In this document: positions 24,710 to 31,831 of the stretch, piece by piece
Numbering within the stretch: position 1 is the stretch's first letter
Layout: each line of letters begins with the position of its first letter
Assembly (NCBI GenBank): GCA_041495845.1
Contig: JBGQDM010000028.1
Span: 1-31,831, forward strand
Length of the DNA stretch: 31,831 nt
Source: JBGQDM01 sp041495845
Lineage (GTDB): Bacteria > Acidobacteriota > Terriglobia > Terriglobales > Acidobacteriaceae
Direction of reading: 5' to 3'
Notes under the pieces: generated by a model
The model's input: the letters and a program-made list of their open reading frames with translations, nothing else
The model's database searches: none
Told to the model about the DNA's origin: nothing
Program-made: the position numbers and the translations under genes

Positions 24710-25237
24710 TCACACCCGCTCGATCTTTACCGACTTCACCGTGACGTCCTTCGCCGGTCGGTCTTGCCGGTTGCGCGGCACTTTCGAGATCTTCACCACG
24801 ATGTCCTGACCCTCGACCACTTCACCGAAGATGGTGTGCTTGCCGGTGAGCCAAGCGGTGGCGGCAAGGGTAATGAAGAATTGCGAGCCGTTGGTGTTGG
24901 GGCCGGAGTTGGCCATGGCCAGTTTGCCGGGCTGATCGAATTTGTGCGGCGAGCCTTTGGTCTCGTCTTCAAACTGGTAGCCCGGGCCGCCGTAGCCGGT
25001 GCCCATGGGATCGCCGCCCTGAATCATGAAATCAGGAATCACGCGGTGGAAAACGCCGCCATCGTAGAGACGGTCGCTGGTCTTCTTGTGCGTGGTGGGA
25101 TGAGTCCACTCGCGCTTGCCTTCGGCGAGGTCGGTGAAATTCTTGATGGTCTTGGGCGCTTGTTTTTCAAAGAGACGGCAGACGATGGCGCCTTCCGAGG
25201 TGTCGAAGGTGGCGTAAAGGCCGGGCTGACGGGACAT
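24710..25237 (-). CDS. Cyclophilin-type peptidyl-prolyl cis-trans isomerase (cytoplasmic)
   Basis: Catalyses proline isomerisation in protein folding. The 175-residue protein has the complete cyclophilin core: YATFDTSEGAIVCRLFE, APKTIKNFTDLAEG, GGVFHRVIPDFMIQGGDP with the catalytic Arg, PGKLAMANSGPNTNGSQFFI, and HTIFGEVVEGQDIV. No signal peptide is present with the start I choose (ATG 25237, GGAG five bases upstream), so it is cytoplasmic; the longer open frame to 25294 is not needed. It is followed on the upstream side, 66 bases away, by an exported paralogue. Confidence 0.93.
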   Translation of the reverse strand: MSRQPGLYATFDTSEGAIVCRLFEKQAPKTIKNFTDLAEGKREWTHPTTHKKTSDRLYDGGVFHRVIPDFMIQGGDPMGTGYGGPGYQFEDETKGSPHKFDQPGKLAMANSGPNTNGSQFFITLAATAWLTGKHTIFGEVVEGQDIVVKISKVPRNRQDRPAKDVTVKSVKIERV

Positions 25238-25303
25238 GGATTCTCCAGAATATTTCGTAGTGACTGTTGTGGATGGGGCGGGTGAGGCACCCACCCTACG
25301 GGT

Positions 25304-26032
25304 TCATTGTTGTTTTGCCGGAACTTGAGCCGAAGGCTTGGTTGTGCTCTTCGTCATCGGCTTGGCAACGGGGTGCGCAGCCGCCGGTGGCGCCGCGCCC
25401 GGTTTCAAAATTGTGATGTGGATGATCTTTACTGGACGGAACGGGCGATCACCGGCGGGATCGCGAGGCAGGCGAGCAATCTTCTTGACCAGCAAAATGC
25501 TGGCGTCATCACACTGGCCAAAAATCGTGTGGCGGCCGCTCAGGTGAAGACTGTGGGCCGAGTCTTCCGTGATGAAGAACTGCGAGCCGTTGGTGTTCGG
25601 TCCGGAGTTCGCCATGGCCAGGCGACCGGGCCGGTCGAATTTCAGGGTAGAGACGAATTCATCTTGAAACGAATAGCCGGGATCGCCCGCGCCGTTGCCG
25701 GCGGGATCGCCACCCTGAATCATGAATTCAGGAATCACGCGGTGAAAGATGGTGCCATCGTAGAGCGGCACGCCATGCTTCGTCGCGTGGCTGACCGGAT
25801 TCTTCCAGTCCCTGGTGCCGCTGGCCAGACCGATAAAGTTGGCCACCGTCATCGGCGTTTCCTTGTCGAACAACTTGCAGGTCAACGTCCCGGCCGTGGT
25901 GTTGATGAGGGCGGTGGAATTAGTGGACACCGCAGTCGGCTTGGGTGCGGGCTTAATGACCGGCTTCGTCGCTGTTTGGGCGGTGGCCAGGGTGGTACAG
26001 ATAACCGAGAACAACAAAGTCCGAATCAGCAT
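25304..26032 (-). CDS. Cyclophilin-type peptidyl-prolyl cis-trans isomerase (exported)
   Basis: Paralogue of the neighbouring cyclophilin with a signal peptide (MLIRTLLFSVICTTLATAQT) and a proline/lysine-rich linker before the core, so it acts in the periplasm. The core has the same motifs: GTIFHRVIPEFMIQGGDP, PGRLAMANSGPNTNGSQFFI and HTIFGQCDDASI. The C-terminus has a second alanine/proline/lysine-rich tail (AKPMTKSTTKPSAQVPAKQQ). I start at the ATG at 26032, with GAGG eight bases upstream; the frame stays open to 26125 but that part has no signal-peptide sense. Length 242. Together the pair covers folding in both compartments. Confidence 0.9.
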   Translation of the reverse strand: MLIRTLLFSVICTTLATAQTATKPVIKPAPKPTAVSTNSTALINTTAGTLTCKLFDKETPMTVANFIGLASGTRDWKNPVSHATKHGVPLYDGTIFHRVIPEFMIQGGDPAGNGAGDPGYSFQDEFVSTLKFDRPGRLAMANSGPNTNGSQFFITEDSAHSLHLSGRHTIFGQCDDASILLVKKIARLPRDPAGDRPFRPVKIIHITILKPGAAPPAAAHPVAKPMTKSTTKPSAQVPAKQQ

Positions 26033-26121
26033 CGTCGAGACCTCACTCCGGGATCGCATTCTCTCCCCGGCGGCTTCCACCACCCTGGGAACATTAGATT
26101 CTACGACATCGCCGGGCCCAC

Positions 26122-27351
26122 TCACTTGCCGGACGATTGCATTTCGTGGCTGACCCGCTCGGTTTCGCGGAAGACGCGGAGCAGATTGCCGCCGAGGATC
26201 TTGCGCACATCGTCAGCAGAATAGCCACGCTGCAACAGACCGGCGGTGATTTTGGGCAGATCGGCGGCTGAGTTCATGCCTTCGGGCGTAGCCCCGCTGA
26301 CCCCATCAAAATCTGATCCCAGGCCGACATGATCCACGCCGGCCACCTTGGCAATGTGATCAATGTGGTCCAGCAACACGGTGAAGGGCGGGCGTGGGAT
26401 GCGGGCCATCCACTCGCGCTGCACGCGGTCAAAGGCGGCGTAGTCAGCCGGTTTGCCTGCGGCCTTGCTCTGGGCCACGAAAGCCGCGATGGCGGCCTCC
26501 CGGTCTTTCTGCTGGACGCGACTCTGATCGAGATACTTCTGATCGAGAAAGCCGGAGAAAAAATTAACCTGCACCACGCCACCGTTCTTGGCCACCGCGC
26601 GGAGCATGTCGTCCGTCATGTTGCGGGGGTGATTGCTGATGGCCCGCGCAGAGGAGTGGGAGGCGATGACGGGGGCTCGGGTGACGGCGATGGCATCGTA
26701 GAACGTCCTGTCGGAGACGTGTGAAATATCCACCATCATGCCCAGGCGGTTCATTTCCTGAACCACCTGTTTGCCAAAATCGGTGAGGCCGTTGTGGTGG
26801 GGAACCGTCGTGTCGTCCTGGTCGCCGGAGGAGTCGGCCCATTCATTCGTGTTCGACCAGGTCAGGGTCATATAACGGACGCCGAGCCGATGGTATTCGC
26901 GCAACAGTCGCAGGTCGGCTTCGATGACATGCCCGCCTTCAATGCCCATGAGCGCGGCTAGTTTCCCGTCGTGCCGGGCGCGCTCGATGTCCGCTACGCT
27001 GAACGCCATCTGCATGCGATCGGGGTGGCGCGCCGCCTGCTCATAGACCGAGTCAATCAGGTCGAGGGTGCGCTGCACGAAGTGGCCTTTGAAGCTGGGC
27101 TCAATCCAGATGGAGAAGAACTCGGCGTTGAGGTTGCCGGCCCGAGCCTTGTCCAGACTGAGGTGGCCAACATCGCTGGGGTCAGTCGAGCCAACGTCGA
27201 AGTTCTCATCAAGAAAGCGCTGCGGCGTGTCGGCGTGCGTGTCCACCACAGTCGCGGAATCATGAACGGCGCGCGCGGCCTGGGAAACTTCCTGAGCGGA
27301 CAAGGGCAGGGTGACGAGAGCAAACAGCAGAGTGGCGTGAGCGAGATTCAT
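26122..27351 (-). CDS. Membrane dipeptidase (M19, renal-dipeptidase family), exported
   Basis: Predicted zinc dipeptidase of family M19, 409 residues, with an N-terminal signal peptide (MNLAHATLLFALVTLPLSAQ). Metal-binding motifs are in place: VVDTHADTP (His39, Asp41), GIEGGHV (bridging Glu), VDISHVSD and ASHSSARAI (two His), and GLGSDFDG (Asp). AGGA lies six bases before the ATG. M19 enzymes cleave dipeptides, including dehydro-dipeptides and some D-residue peptides, at the cell surface. It likely supplies amino acids from extracytoplasmic peptides. Confidence 0.93.
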   Translation of the reverse strand: MNLAHATLLFALVTLPLSAQEVSQAARAVHDSATVVDTHADTPQRFLDENFDVGSTDPSDVGHLSLDKARAGNLNAEFFSIWIEPSFKGHFVQRTLDLIDSVYEQAARHPDRMQMAFSVADIERARHDGKLAALMGIEGGHVIEADLRLLREYHRLGVRYMTLTWSNTNEWADSSGDQDDTTVPHHNGLTDFGKQVVQEMNRLGMMVDISHVSDRTFYDAIAVTRAPVIASHSSARAISNHPRNMTDDMLRAVAKNGGVVQVNFFSGFLDQKYLDQSRVQQKDREAAIAAFVAQSKAAGKPADYAAFDRVQREWMARIPRPPFTVLLDHIDHIAKVAGVDHVGLGSDFDGVSGATPEGMNSAADLPKITAGLLQRGYSADDVRKILGGNLLRVFRETERVSHEMQSSGK

Positions 27352-27493
27352 TGAGAATCCTGATTGGGAGATGGAGTGCGGGTGAATTGTAGCTGGTCAA
27401 GCGGAGGAAGTGTCAGTCTTTAACGCTCCACGTCCCAGTTGTTGGTGAAATGGCGGTGTTACGCCAACAATCAGCGTACACCTTCCTTCATGC

Positions 27494-28147
27494 CTAGAAA
27501 GAGCCATCCAAATCTCCGCAAACGTCGCGGAATTCCAGTCGGTGCCTCACCGGATCGGGCTCCTGGCCCTGCGCCAAGGGCGTTCCGGGTTTGTCCCAAT
27601 CTCCGGGAGTAACCCATCTCACGGCATAGGCACTGGGTGCGTCGTCAACCTCGCTCCTGCGCCGAACACTCCGCCAGTAGACACGCCAGCGGCCAATTTC
27701 GTCTTTCTCTATAAAGACGTGGGAGGTACTCGTTGCATCGACGCTGCTGCGAGTGAGAAGTAAGTAGGCTCGCTTTCGATCCCTCCAGTGCTCCCAAAGA
27801 AAGCTGCGTGCCTGAGCGAGGATCGGATCGCCGCGTCTGTCGGACGCTGCCCTAGGTTCGGGATCTGCCAATTCGAGCCTGTCGTAACGGCGCAGATCGC
27901 GCCCCTGTCCCACATCGTTAACCGTGAGCGCGGTGCCTTGACGCCACACCTTCACGTAGCGAGTACTGCGGCCACCCTTTCGGGCGAACCGAGCGTTGGG
28001 CAGTTCATCTGGCGCAGCAGTAGATGCGCAATCCTTGGCTTCCAGGGATGGGGGAACTTGAGGGTGCGTACTCCGGTAGTTTAGGCCGATAACAGCGAGA
28101 GTCAGGGAGCCAAAAACCGCTGCTGCAAGTATCCAAACTCGGCGCAT
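27494..28147 (-). CDS. Membrane-anchored protein of unknown function
   Basis: A 217-residue protein with one N-terminal hydrophobic helix (RRVWILAAAVFGSLTLAVIGL) that is either a signal anchor or a signal peptide; the rest is soluble, rich in arginine and aspartate, with SFLWEHWRDRKRAYLLLTRS and HVFIEKDEIGRWRVYWRSVR. A small secreted beta-rich domain is likely, but I cannot name a family. No clear ribosome-binding site precedes the ATG. The flanking gaps (27352-27493 and 28148-28233) show no gene; the first holds a 7-bp inverted repeat (TTGTTGG with CCAACAA). Confidence 0.65.
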   Translation of the reverse strand: MRRVWILAAAVFGSLTLAVIGLNYRSTHPQVPPSLEAKDCASTAAPDELPNARFARKGGRSTRYVKVWRQGTALTVNDVGQGRDLRRYDRLELADPEPRAASDRRGDPILAQARSFLWEHWRDRKRAYLLLTRSSVDATSTSHVFIEKDEIGRWRVYWRSVRRRSEVDDAPSAYAVRWVTPGDWDKPGTPLAQGQEPDPVRHRLEFRDVCGDLDGSF

Positions 28148-28233
28148 ACTAAGGAGTCTAACCCTCTAGGGAATAGACACCGGCTGTCTCACTGGAGTTC
28201 AGGATTGTTGACGTAATCAGGCGATTTCACCAA

Positions 28234-28377
28234 CTAGGGCTTGGACTCTTGCTCTGGCTGTCTGCGGATGTCCGTCCAGTATTCTTCGCGGACATCGAAT
28301 CGCCGGGTCTTCGAATCGAAGAATTCCACCACAACGTCAGAGAAGCCATCGGCGCCGTTCTCGGCGTCCTCCGCGTT
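28234..28377 (-). pseudogene. Possible orphan C-terminal coding fragment
   Basis: A 47-codon open stretch on the minus strand between two stops reads like the end of a real protein (EDAENGADGFSDVVVEFFDS, then TRRFDVREEYWTDIRRQP) but has no ATG start. Two GTG codons could start a ~33-residue peptide. It may be a remnant of a truncated gene or chance. The remaining bases of the gap show nothing. Confidence 0.3.
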
Positions 28378-28423
28378 TCAAACGTTTACTTTGGATTAAC
28401 GGTGCGCGCTGCCAACACACCCC

Positions 28424-29170
28424 CTAGCGCTGATCGGTCAACGCCACGGGCTCAGAGCCGGCAGAGGGAGCGGGATCGCGGGCCATGCGGACAGAGTCGC
28501 GCCAGTCGTCATAACGATCCGACACCATGACATGGAACACCCACTGGCGGCGTTCCTCTTCGGGTTCGATCAGGCCAAGGGCCTTGAGCTTGAGCAGATA
28601 GAGCTGCATCCAGTGGAGCTCGCGTTTGCTCAAGCCGCGACGCTGGATGTCGACCGTCACACCGGCCAGATGCGAGGACGCAATCTCGCCTTCCGCTGGC
28701 GCTGCGTTGCGGTTGCGGCGGCGCAGCTTCTTCTGGACTGTGACGGTGCGCACGGCCGAGTTCACTTGAATGGAAGTGCCAAACTCGTCGTAGAACGCGC
28801 TGCCCAGGTCTTCCACAAAATGATTGGTCCAGGGCCGGCAATAGCGGCGATCGGGATCGAGGCGCGGATCAATGCGCACCTGTTCGTTCTCCGCGATGCG
28901 CACCAGGTCGTTCGAGGCCTTCAGCTGATCGAGCTCGTCGTCATCCTGAATGCGAGGTAATTCCAGGCGATCAATCTCCGCGTTCTGGCGGAGTAGGGAA
29001 TCATGCGAGGGGCGAAACACCGGGTTCCAATAGATGCGGCGGAGATGGCGCCCGCGCCGCGTGTTCACGCGCAGGCGGGGCGGGGTGGCGCGGTGATGAT
29101 TCAAGGCAAACGCCGCCTCACCGCAGCACAGAACCACAACGATGGCCAGAATTGCGAAGCGTCGCATCAT
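28424..29170 (-). CDS. Exported DUF5715-like protein with M15 peptidase-like motifs
   Basis: A 248-residue protein with a signal peptide (MMRRFAILAIVVVLCCGEAA), so probably periplasmic. The C-terminal half resembles the M15/LAS fold of D-Ala-D-Ala-type peptidases: VNSAVRTVTVQKKL (the usual Arg...Gln strand), the zinc motif SSHLAGVTVDI (SxHxxGxxxD pattern, His167, Asp174), and a second histidine in WVFHVMV (His213). This resembles the DUF5715 family, whose members are thought to have this fold. A peptidoglycan substrate is therefore plausible but inferred. The start is one of two adjacent ATGs; a TTG four codons earlier is also open. Confidence 0.75.
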   Translation of the reverse strand: MMRRFAILAIVVVLCCGEAAFALNHHRATPPRLRVNTRRGRHLRRIYWNPVFRPSHDSLLRQNAEIDRLELPRIQDDDELDQLKASNDLVRIAENEQVRIDPRLDPDRRYCRPWTNHFVEDLGSAFYDEFGTSIQVNSAVRTVTVQKKLRRRNRNAAPAEGEIASSHLAGVTVDIQRRGLSKRELHWMQLYLLKLKALGLIEPEEERRQWVFHVMVSDRYDDWRDSVRMARDPAPSAGSEPVALTDQR

Positions 29171-29339
29171 ACGTAGATACAAAATGCCCGTGCTTCCCGA
29201 CTAAGGGAACGAGGCTGGAATTCTACTCCATTGAGTCAAGTCTAGAGACCAGTTCGAGCAAATTAAAGATAGCTAAGGAGGCTGTCCTGAGGTTACCGGA
29301 ACGGTTACCGCGGGTCACCGAGGTCACTTGTAGCGCGGG

Positions 29340-30092
29340 TTACCGGCGAAACAAATCAGACACAGCCTGTTTCATGACGTCCCGGCCCACCTCAGAAATC
29401 GATTGGGTAAGGGGAATGTCTTTTGGGCAGACCTCAACGCAGTTCTGCGCGTAGCCGCACTCCTGAATGCCGCCGTCCCCCATGAGGGCAGTCAGGCGTT
29501 CGCGCTGCAGGGCCTTGCCCGTTGGGTGCGTATTGAAAAGACGCACCTGGGCGATGGTCGCAGCGCCGACAAAGCCGGTGTCTTCGTTAAACTGCGGGCA
29601 GGCGTCCATGCAGCAGCAGCAGGACATGCAGCGGGAAATCGGATAAGCGACTTCCTGATCGGCCGGCAATATCCGCGGACCCGAGCCGAGGTCGTAGCTG
29701 CCGTCCACCGGCACCCACGCTTGGACCGCCTTGAGGTTCTCAAAGAGAACGCCGCGGTCCACGGCGAGGTCGCGGACCACCGGAAATTTATTGAATGGCT
29801 CCAGGCGAATGGGCTGTTCCAGTTGGTCGACCAGAGCGGAGCAAGCCATGCGGGCGCGCCCGTTGATGCGCATGGCACAGGAGCCGCACACTTCTTCCAG
29901 ACAGTTGGAATCGTAAGCGACGGGCGTGGTGGGCTTGCCGTCGCGCGTGATGGGACGCGCGGCTATGTCCATGAGGCAGGAGGTGATGTTGAGGCCCGGG
30001 CGCCAGGGGATTTCAAATTCCTCCCAAACGGACGGAGCCGAGGGATTAGCCTGACGCTGGATGCGGAGAATAACGGTTTTCTGGAGTGCCAT
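29340..30092 (-). CDS. sdhB: Succinate dehydrogenase/fumarate reductase iron-sulfur subunit
   Basis: Iron-sulfur subunit of complex II, carrying electrons from the flavoprotein to quinone. A plant-type ferredoxin domain holds the 2Fe-2S ligands (DSNCLEEVCGSC, Cys64, 69, 72, and MAC, Cys84). The C-terminal domain has SRCMSCCCCMDACPQF (Cys155, 158-161, 165) and ECGYAQNCVEVCPKD (Cys212, 218, 222) for the other clusters. Length 250 is typical. The run of four adjacent cysteines is unusual: family members mostly have CxxCxxC with a glycine in between. No sdhA or sdhC is adjacent, although this subunit normally lies in one operon with them; the upstream neighbour is a glycosidase-like gene that ends at a strong terminator. 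Confidence 0.93.
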   Translation of the reverse strand: MALQKTVILRIQRQANPSAPSVWEEFEIPWRPGLNITSCLMDIAARPITRDGKPTTPVAYDSNCLEEVCGSCAMRINGRARMACSALVDQLEQPIRLEPFNKFPVVRDLAVDRGVLFENLKAVQAWVPVDGSYDLGSGPRILPADQEVAYPISRCMSCCCCMDACPQFNEDTGFVGAATIAQVRLFNTHPTGKALQRERLTALMGDGGIQECGYAQNCVEVCPKDIPLTQSISEVGRDVMKQAVSDLFRR

Positions 30093-30199
30093 GAGTCTTT
30101 GCGTCTCGGTGCCGGAGATGGAATCCCCGCGCGAGAACTTGTTAGTTTACACGCTTCGGGAACGTGGCGTACAGGCTCAGCCGATGGCGGCGGTTGCGG

Positions 30200-30237
30200 A
30201 AAAAGAAAACGCGCGGGCAGGAGGGCTGCCCCGCGCG
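30200..30237 (-). terminator. Intrinsic terminator of the glycosidase-like gene
   Basis: On the minus strand CGCGCGGGGCAG pairs with CTGCCCGCGCG (11 pairs, one bulged G) around a CCCTC loop and is followed by TTTTCTTTTT. It starts 11 bases after the stop at 30248, so sdhB is probably not read from the same transcript. Confidence 0.9.
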
Positions 30238-30247
30238 CGCTGGAGGA

Positions 30248-31561
30248 TTACTTGTTCTCAAACAGGAGAGGCTTCGCGCCGATCGTCACCACCCCGTTAG
30301 CGGGGACGGCGGTGATTCTGCCACTCAAGTCGCGAGAGTGCAGGTATTGACTCTTGACGGTGTAGCTGCGGTTGCCGCCAGGATTCCACAGAACGCGCGC
30401 CTGATAGCCGCCCGCGCCGGTAAGCGTGCATCCCCAGACTCCGTAGGGGTTCCGCGCACAGGGTGAAACCATGGTACGTCCCACCAGCCAGTTGCGGACT
30501 TGCGCATACGCCGTACCTGCCTTGTGCATCCCGGTGCCGCGATCCCAGAGGGTTCCCCACAAATCGTCGTCCCAGTTGTACCAATAGAAGCGCTCCACGT
30601 TGTTTGCCCACAGCAGCAAGTAAGTGCGGGCGAGGTAAGCGGCCTGCAGATCAGGATCGCTCAGATCGGTCACCTGGCCCCAGCCGCCCTCCGTGGCCCA
30701 CAAGGTTTTCCCAGCCTGACCGTAGGTGGGGAGCATGGTCTTGATGCAGGCGAGCTCCAAAAGAACATCTTCGGGGGTTTGGGTGAAGTAGGTATGAAAC
30801 GCGATAATGTCAACGTAGGGGCCGCCGCCAGCGGCCAGGAACTTGGCAATCCAATTTGCCGCCAGACAGGCGCCCTTGAGTTGGACGTGGTAGTTGCCGG
30901 TGGGCGGGCCGAGCATCTTGGCGCTGGGATCCACCGAAAGAATGATGGCGCGGGCGTCTTTGGCCATGCGTACCAGCTGATTCGGAGTCCCCTTCCACTG
31001 GCGGATGTCGCTCGGAGTGTTCCACATCTGCCAATAGCGGATGCGCCCTGCGACGTGGGTGGCCAGGGCGCGAACGTAATCTTTCCAATGTTGGTTGGTG
31101 CCGGTCCCGTCAGCGTTCAGGTCGTTGGGCGGATCGCAAGTGCCCGGCCCCTTGATGCAAGAGGTATCCAGTGAATCCGAGGAGGTCCACTGCGGCGTTT
31201 CTCCAAACGTGTACATCAGCGGCACATTTGCCGTCTGCGCTTGGTCGAGCCAGCGATCCAGCATGTTCCAGTCGTAAATGCCTTGGGAGGGGTTCAAGTC
31301 CGCCCAAGTGGTGTTGGTTTCCCAGAGACGCACGGTGCCGGGTTTGACACTGGGCCAGCCCTCAACCGGGTAGAGCACACCGGCGTGGGCAGAGAGACCA
31401 AAATAAGTCGGAGGTATGGGCCCGGCAAGCGGGGCGGGGTTTTGCGCCCACAGGCTCACGGGAAGGATCGCAGAAGTCACGACGAAACACGCGAGGACCA
31501 GCCACGGGCAAGGGCCGCTCCGGGCCGAGGGCTGGTTCGCAGGGGGAAGGCACGTGCGCAC
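30248..31561 (-). CDS. Exported glycoside hydrolase-like protein (clan GH-A fold)
   Basis: A 437-residue protein with a signal region (ARSGPCPWLVLACFVVTSAI to LWAQ at about residue 40), then a (beta/alpha)8-type domain resembling GH39/GH5-like enzymes: FGLSAHAG, VKPGTVRLWETNTTWADLNP, GIYDWNMLDRWLDQA, LMYTFGETPQW, and RIRYWQMWNTPSD. The catalytic nucleophile would be Glu291 in LWATEGGWG. The acid/base position, normally Glu in a WNEP motif, is threonine here (WNTPSD, Thr182), so the enzyme may be inactive or work differently. The last 80 residues form a beta-sandwich-like region. The start is GTG 31561 with GGGAG eight bases upstream. Confidence 0.8.
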   Translation of the reverse strand: MRTCLPPANQPSARSGPCPWLVLACFVVTSAILPVSLWAQNPAPLAGPIPPTYFGLSAHAGVLYPVEGWPSVKPGTVRLWETNTTWADLNPSQGIYDWNMLDRWLDQAQTANVPLMYTFGETPQWTSSDSLDTSCIKGPGTCDPPNDLNADGTGTNQHWKDYVRALATHVAGRIRYWQMWNTPSDIRQWKGTPNQLVRMAKDARAIILSVDPSAKMLGPPTGNYHVQLKGACLAANWIAKFLAAGGGPYVDIIAFHTYFTQTPEDVLLELACIKTMLPTYGQAGKTLWATEGGWGQVTDLSDPDLQAAYLARTYLLLWANNVERFYWYNWDDDLWGTLWDRGTGMHKAGTAYAQVRNWLVGRTMVSPCARNPYGVWGCTLTGAGGYQARVLWNPGGNRSYTVKSQYLHSRDLSGRITAVPANGVVTIGAKPLLFENK

Positions 31562-31624
31562 AAATCACACTCCCTAAGGGTCTGATGGCGATTCCAACGA
31601 AGGGCGCACTCCAACAGTGTCCGC

Positions 31625-31654
31625 ATAATAGCCGCCAGATCGCAAAGCTGGCAA
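31625..31654 (-). promoter_or_regulatory. Promoter of the glycosidase-like gene
   Basis: On the minus strand TTGCCA (31649-31654) and TATTAT (31625-31630) are 18 bases apart. The predicted transcription start is near 31618, about 57 bases before the GTG. Confidence 0.7.
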
Positions 31655-31831
31655 GGTTTTCCGCTTGGAAACGGACTCGCAAGTGCACCCCGCGGGTGGC
31701 TCTACGAACGTGTACTTGACTGCCATCTGCCGATCCGGAGATGAACCCTCGTGCACCCCCCCAAGCCAGGGGTTGCACTGGTTGCGCGGTCGTGCCGGCA
31801 ACTCAGGCAGCCGCGTCGTAGCGGCGCGGAC
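31655..31831. other. Right edge of window, no gene identified
   Basis: I see no feature I can support in this stretch. Reverse-strand frames across it overlap the promoter and look non-coding. Confidence 0.4.

Noticed and set aside
31574..31801. Minus-strand 75-codon frame at the right edge
   Set aside because: It overlaps the predicted promoter of the glycosidase-like gene and shows no family similarity.

Overview
This window looks like a chromosomal segment of an Acidobacteriota bacterium (Terriglobia/Korobacter-like). I infer this from the GC-rich coding style, the many small secreted proteins of the kind seen in that phylum, and the palindromic REP-like repeats. No rRNA, tRNA, CRISPR array or complete transposase gene was seen.

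Layout. 1-3050 (+): translation and RNA-decay block rpsO-pnp, closed by a strong intrinsic terminator. 3131-4452 (+): a small membrane protein and an aldo/keto reductase. 4453-8535: an accessory patch in which three copies of one 12-bp-stem palindrome flank a KAP-type membrane P-loop ATPase and a DUF2971 gene, with broken pieces of REP-associated tyrosine transposase (RAYT) genes next to the palindromes. 8536-10200: a small membrane protein (-) and an FMN-dependent alpha-hydroxy-acid dehydrogenase (+). 10343-12553 (-): two secreted proteins and a peroxiredoxin-like gene whose reading frame continues through an in-frame TGA exactly at the catalytic cysteine, followed by a stem-loop; it reads as an undescribed-looking selenoprotein. 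12734-15668 (+): a FliB-like cysteine-rich protein and a secreted TPR-like protein. 15799-17648 (-): purC-cvpA-fis-like operon. 18008-21838 (-): smc, with a structured leader. 22258-31561 (-): a membrane protein, M20 dipeptidase, two tandem cyclophilins (one cytoplasmic, one exported), M19 dipeptidase, two secreted proteins (one DUF5715/M15-like), an isolated sdhB and a secreted GH-A-type glycosidase-like protein.

How they fit together. Most of the window is housekeeping: RNA turnover, chromosome segregation, purine synthesis, proline isomerisation, peptide degradation and respiration. The two parts most worth following up are the TGA-containing redoxin at 12041-12553 and the REP/RAYT-bounded island at 4453-8535. 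The island genes are visibly less GC-rich than their neighbours and encode the kinds of protein often found in variable, defence-like islands; that role is inference only.
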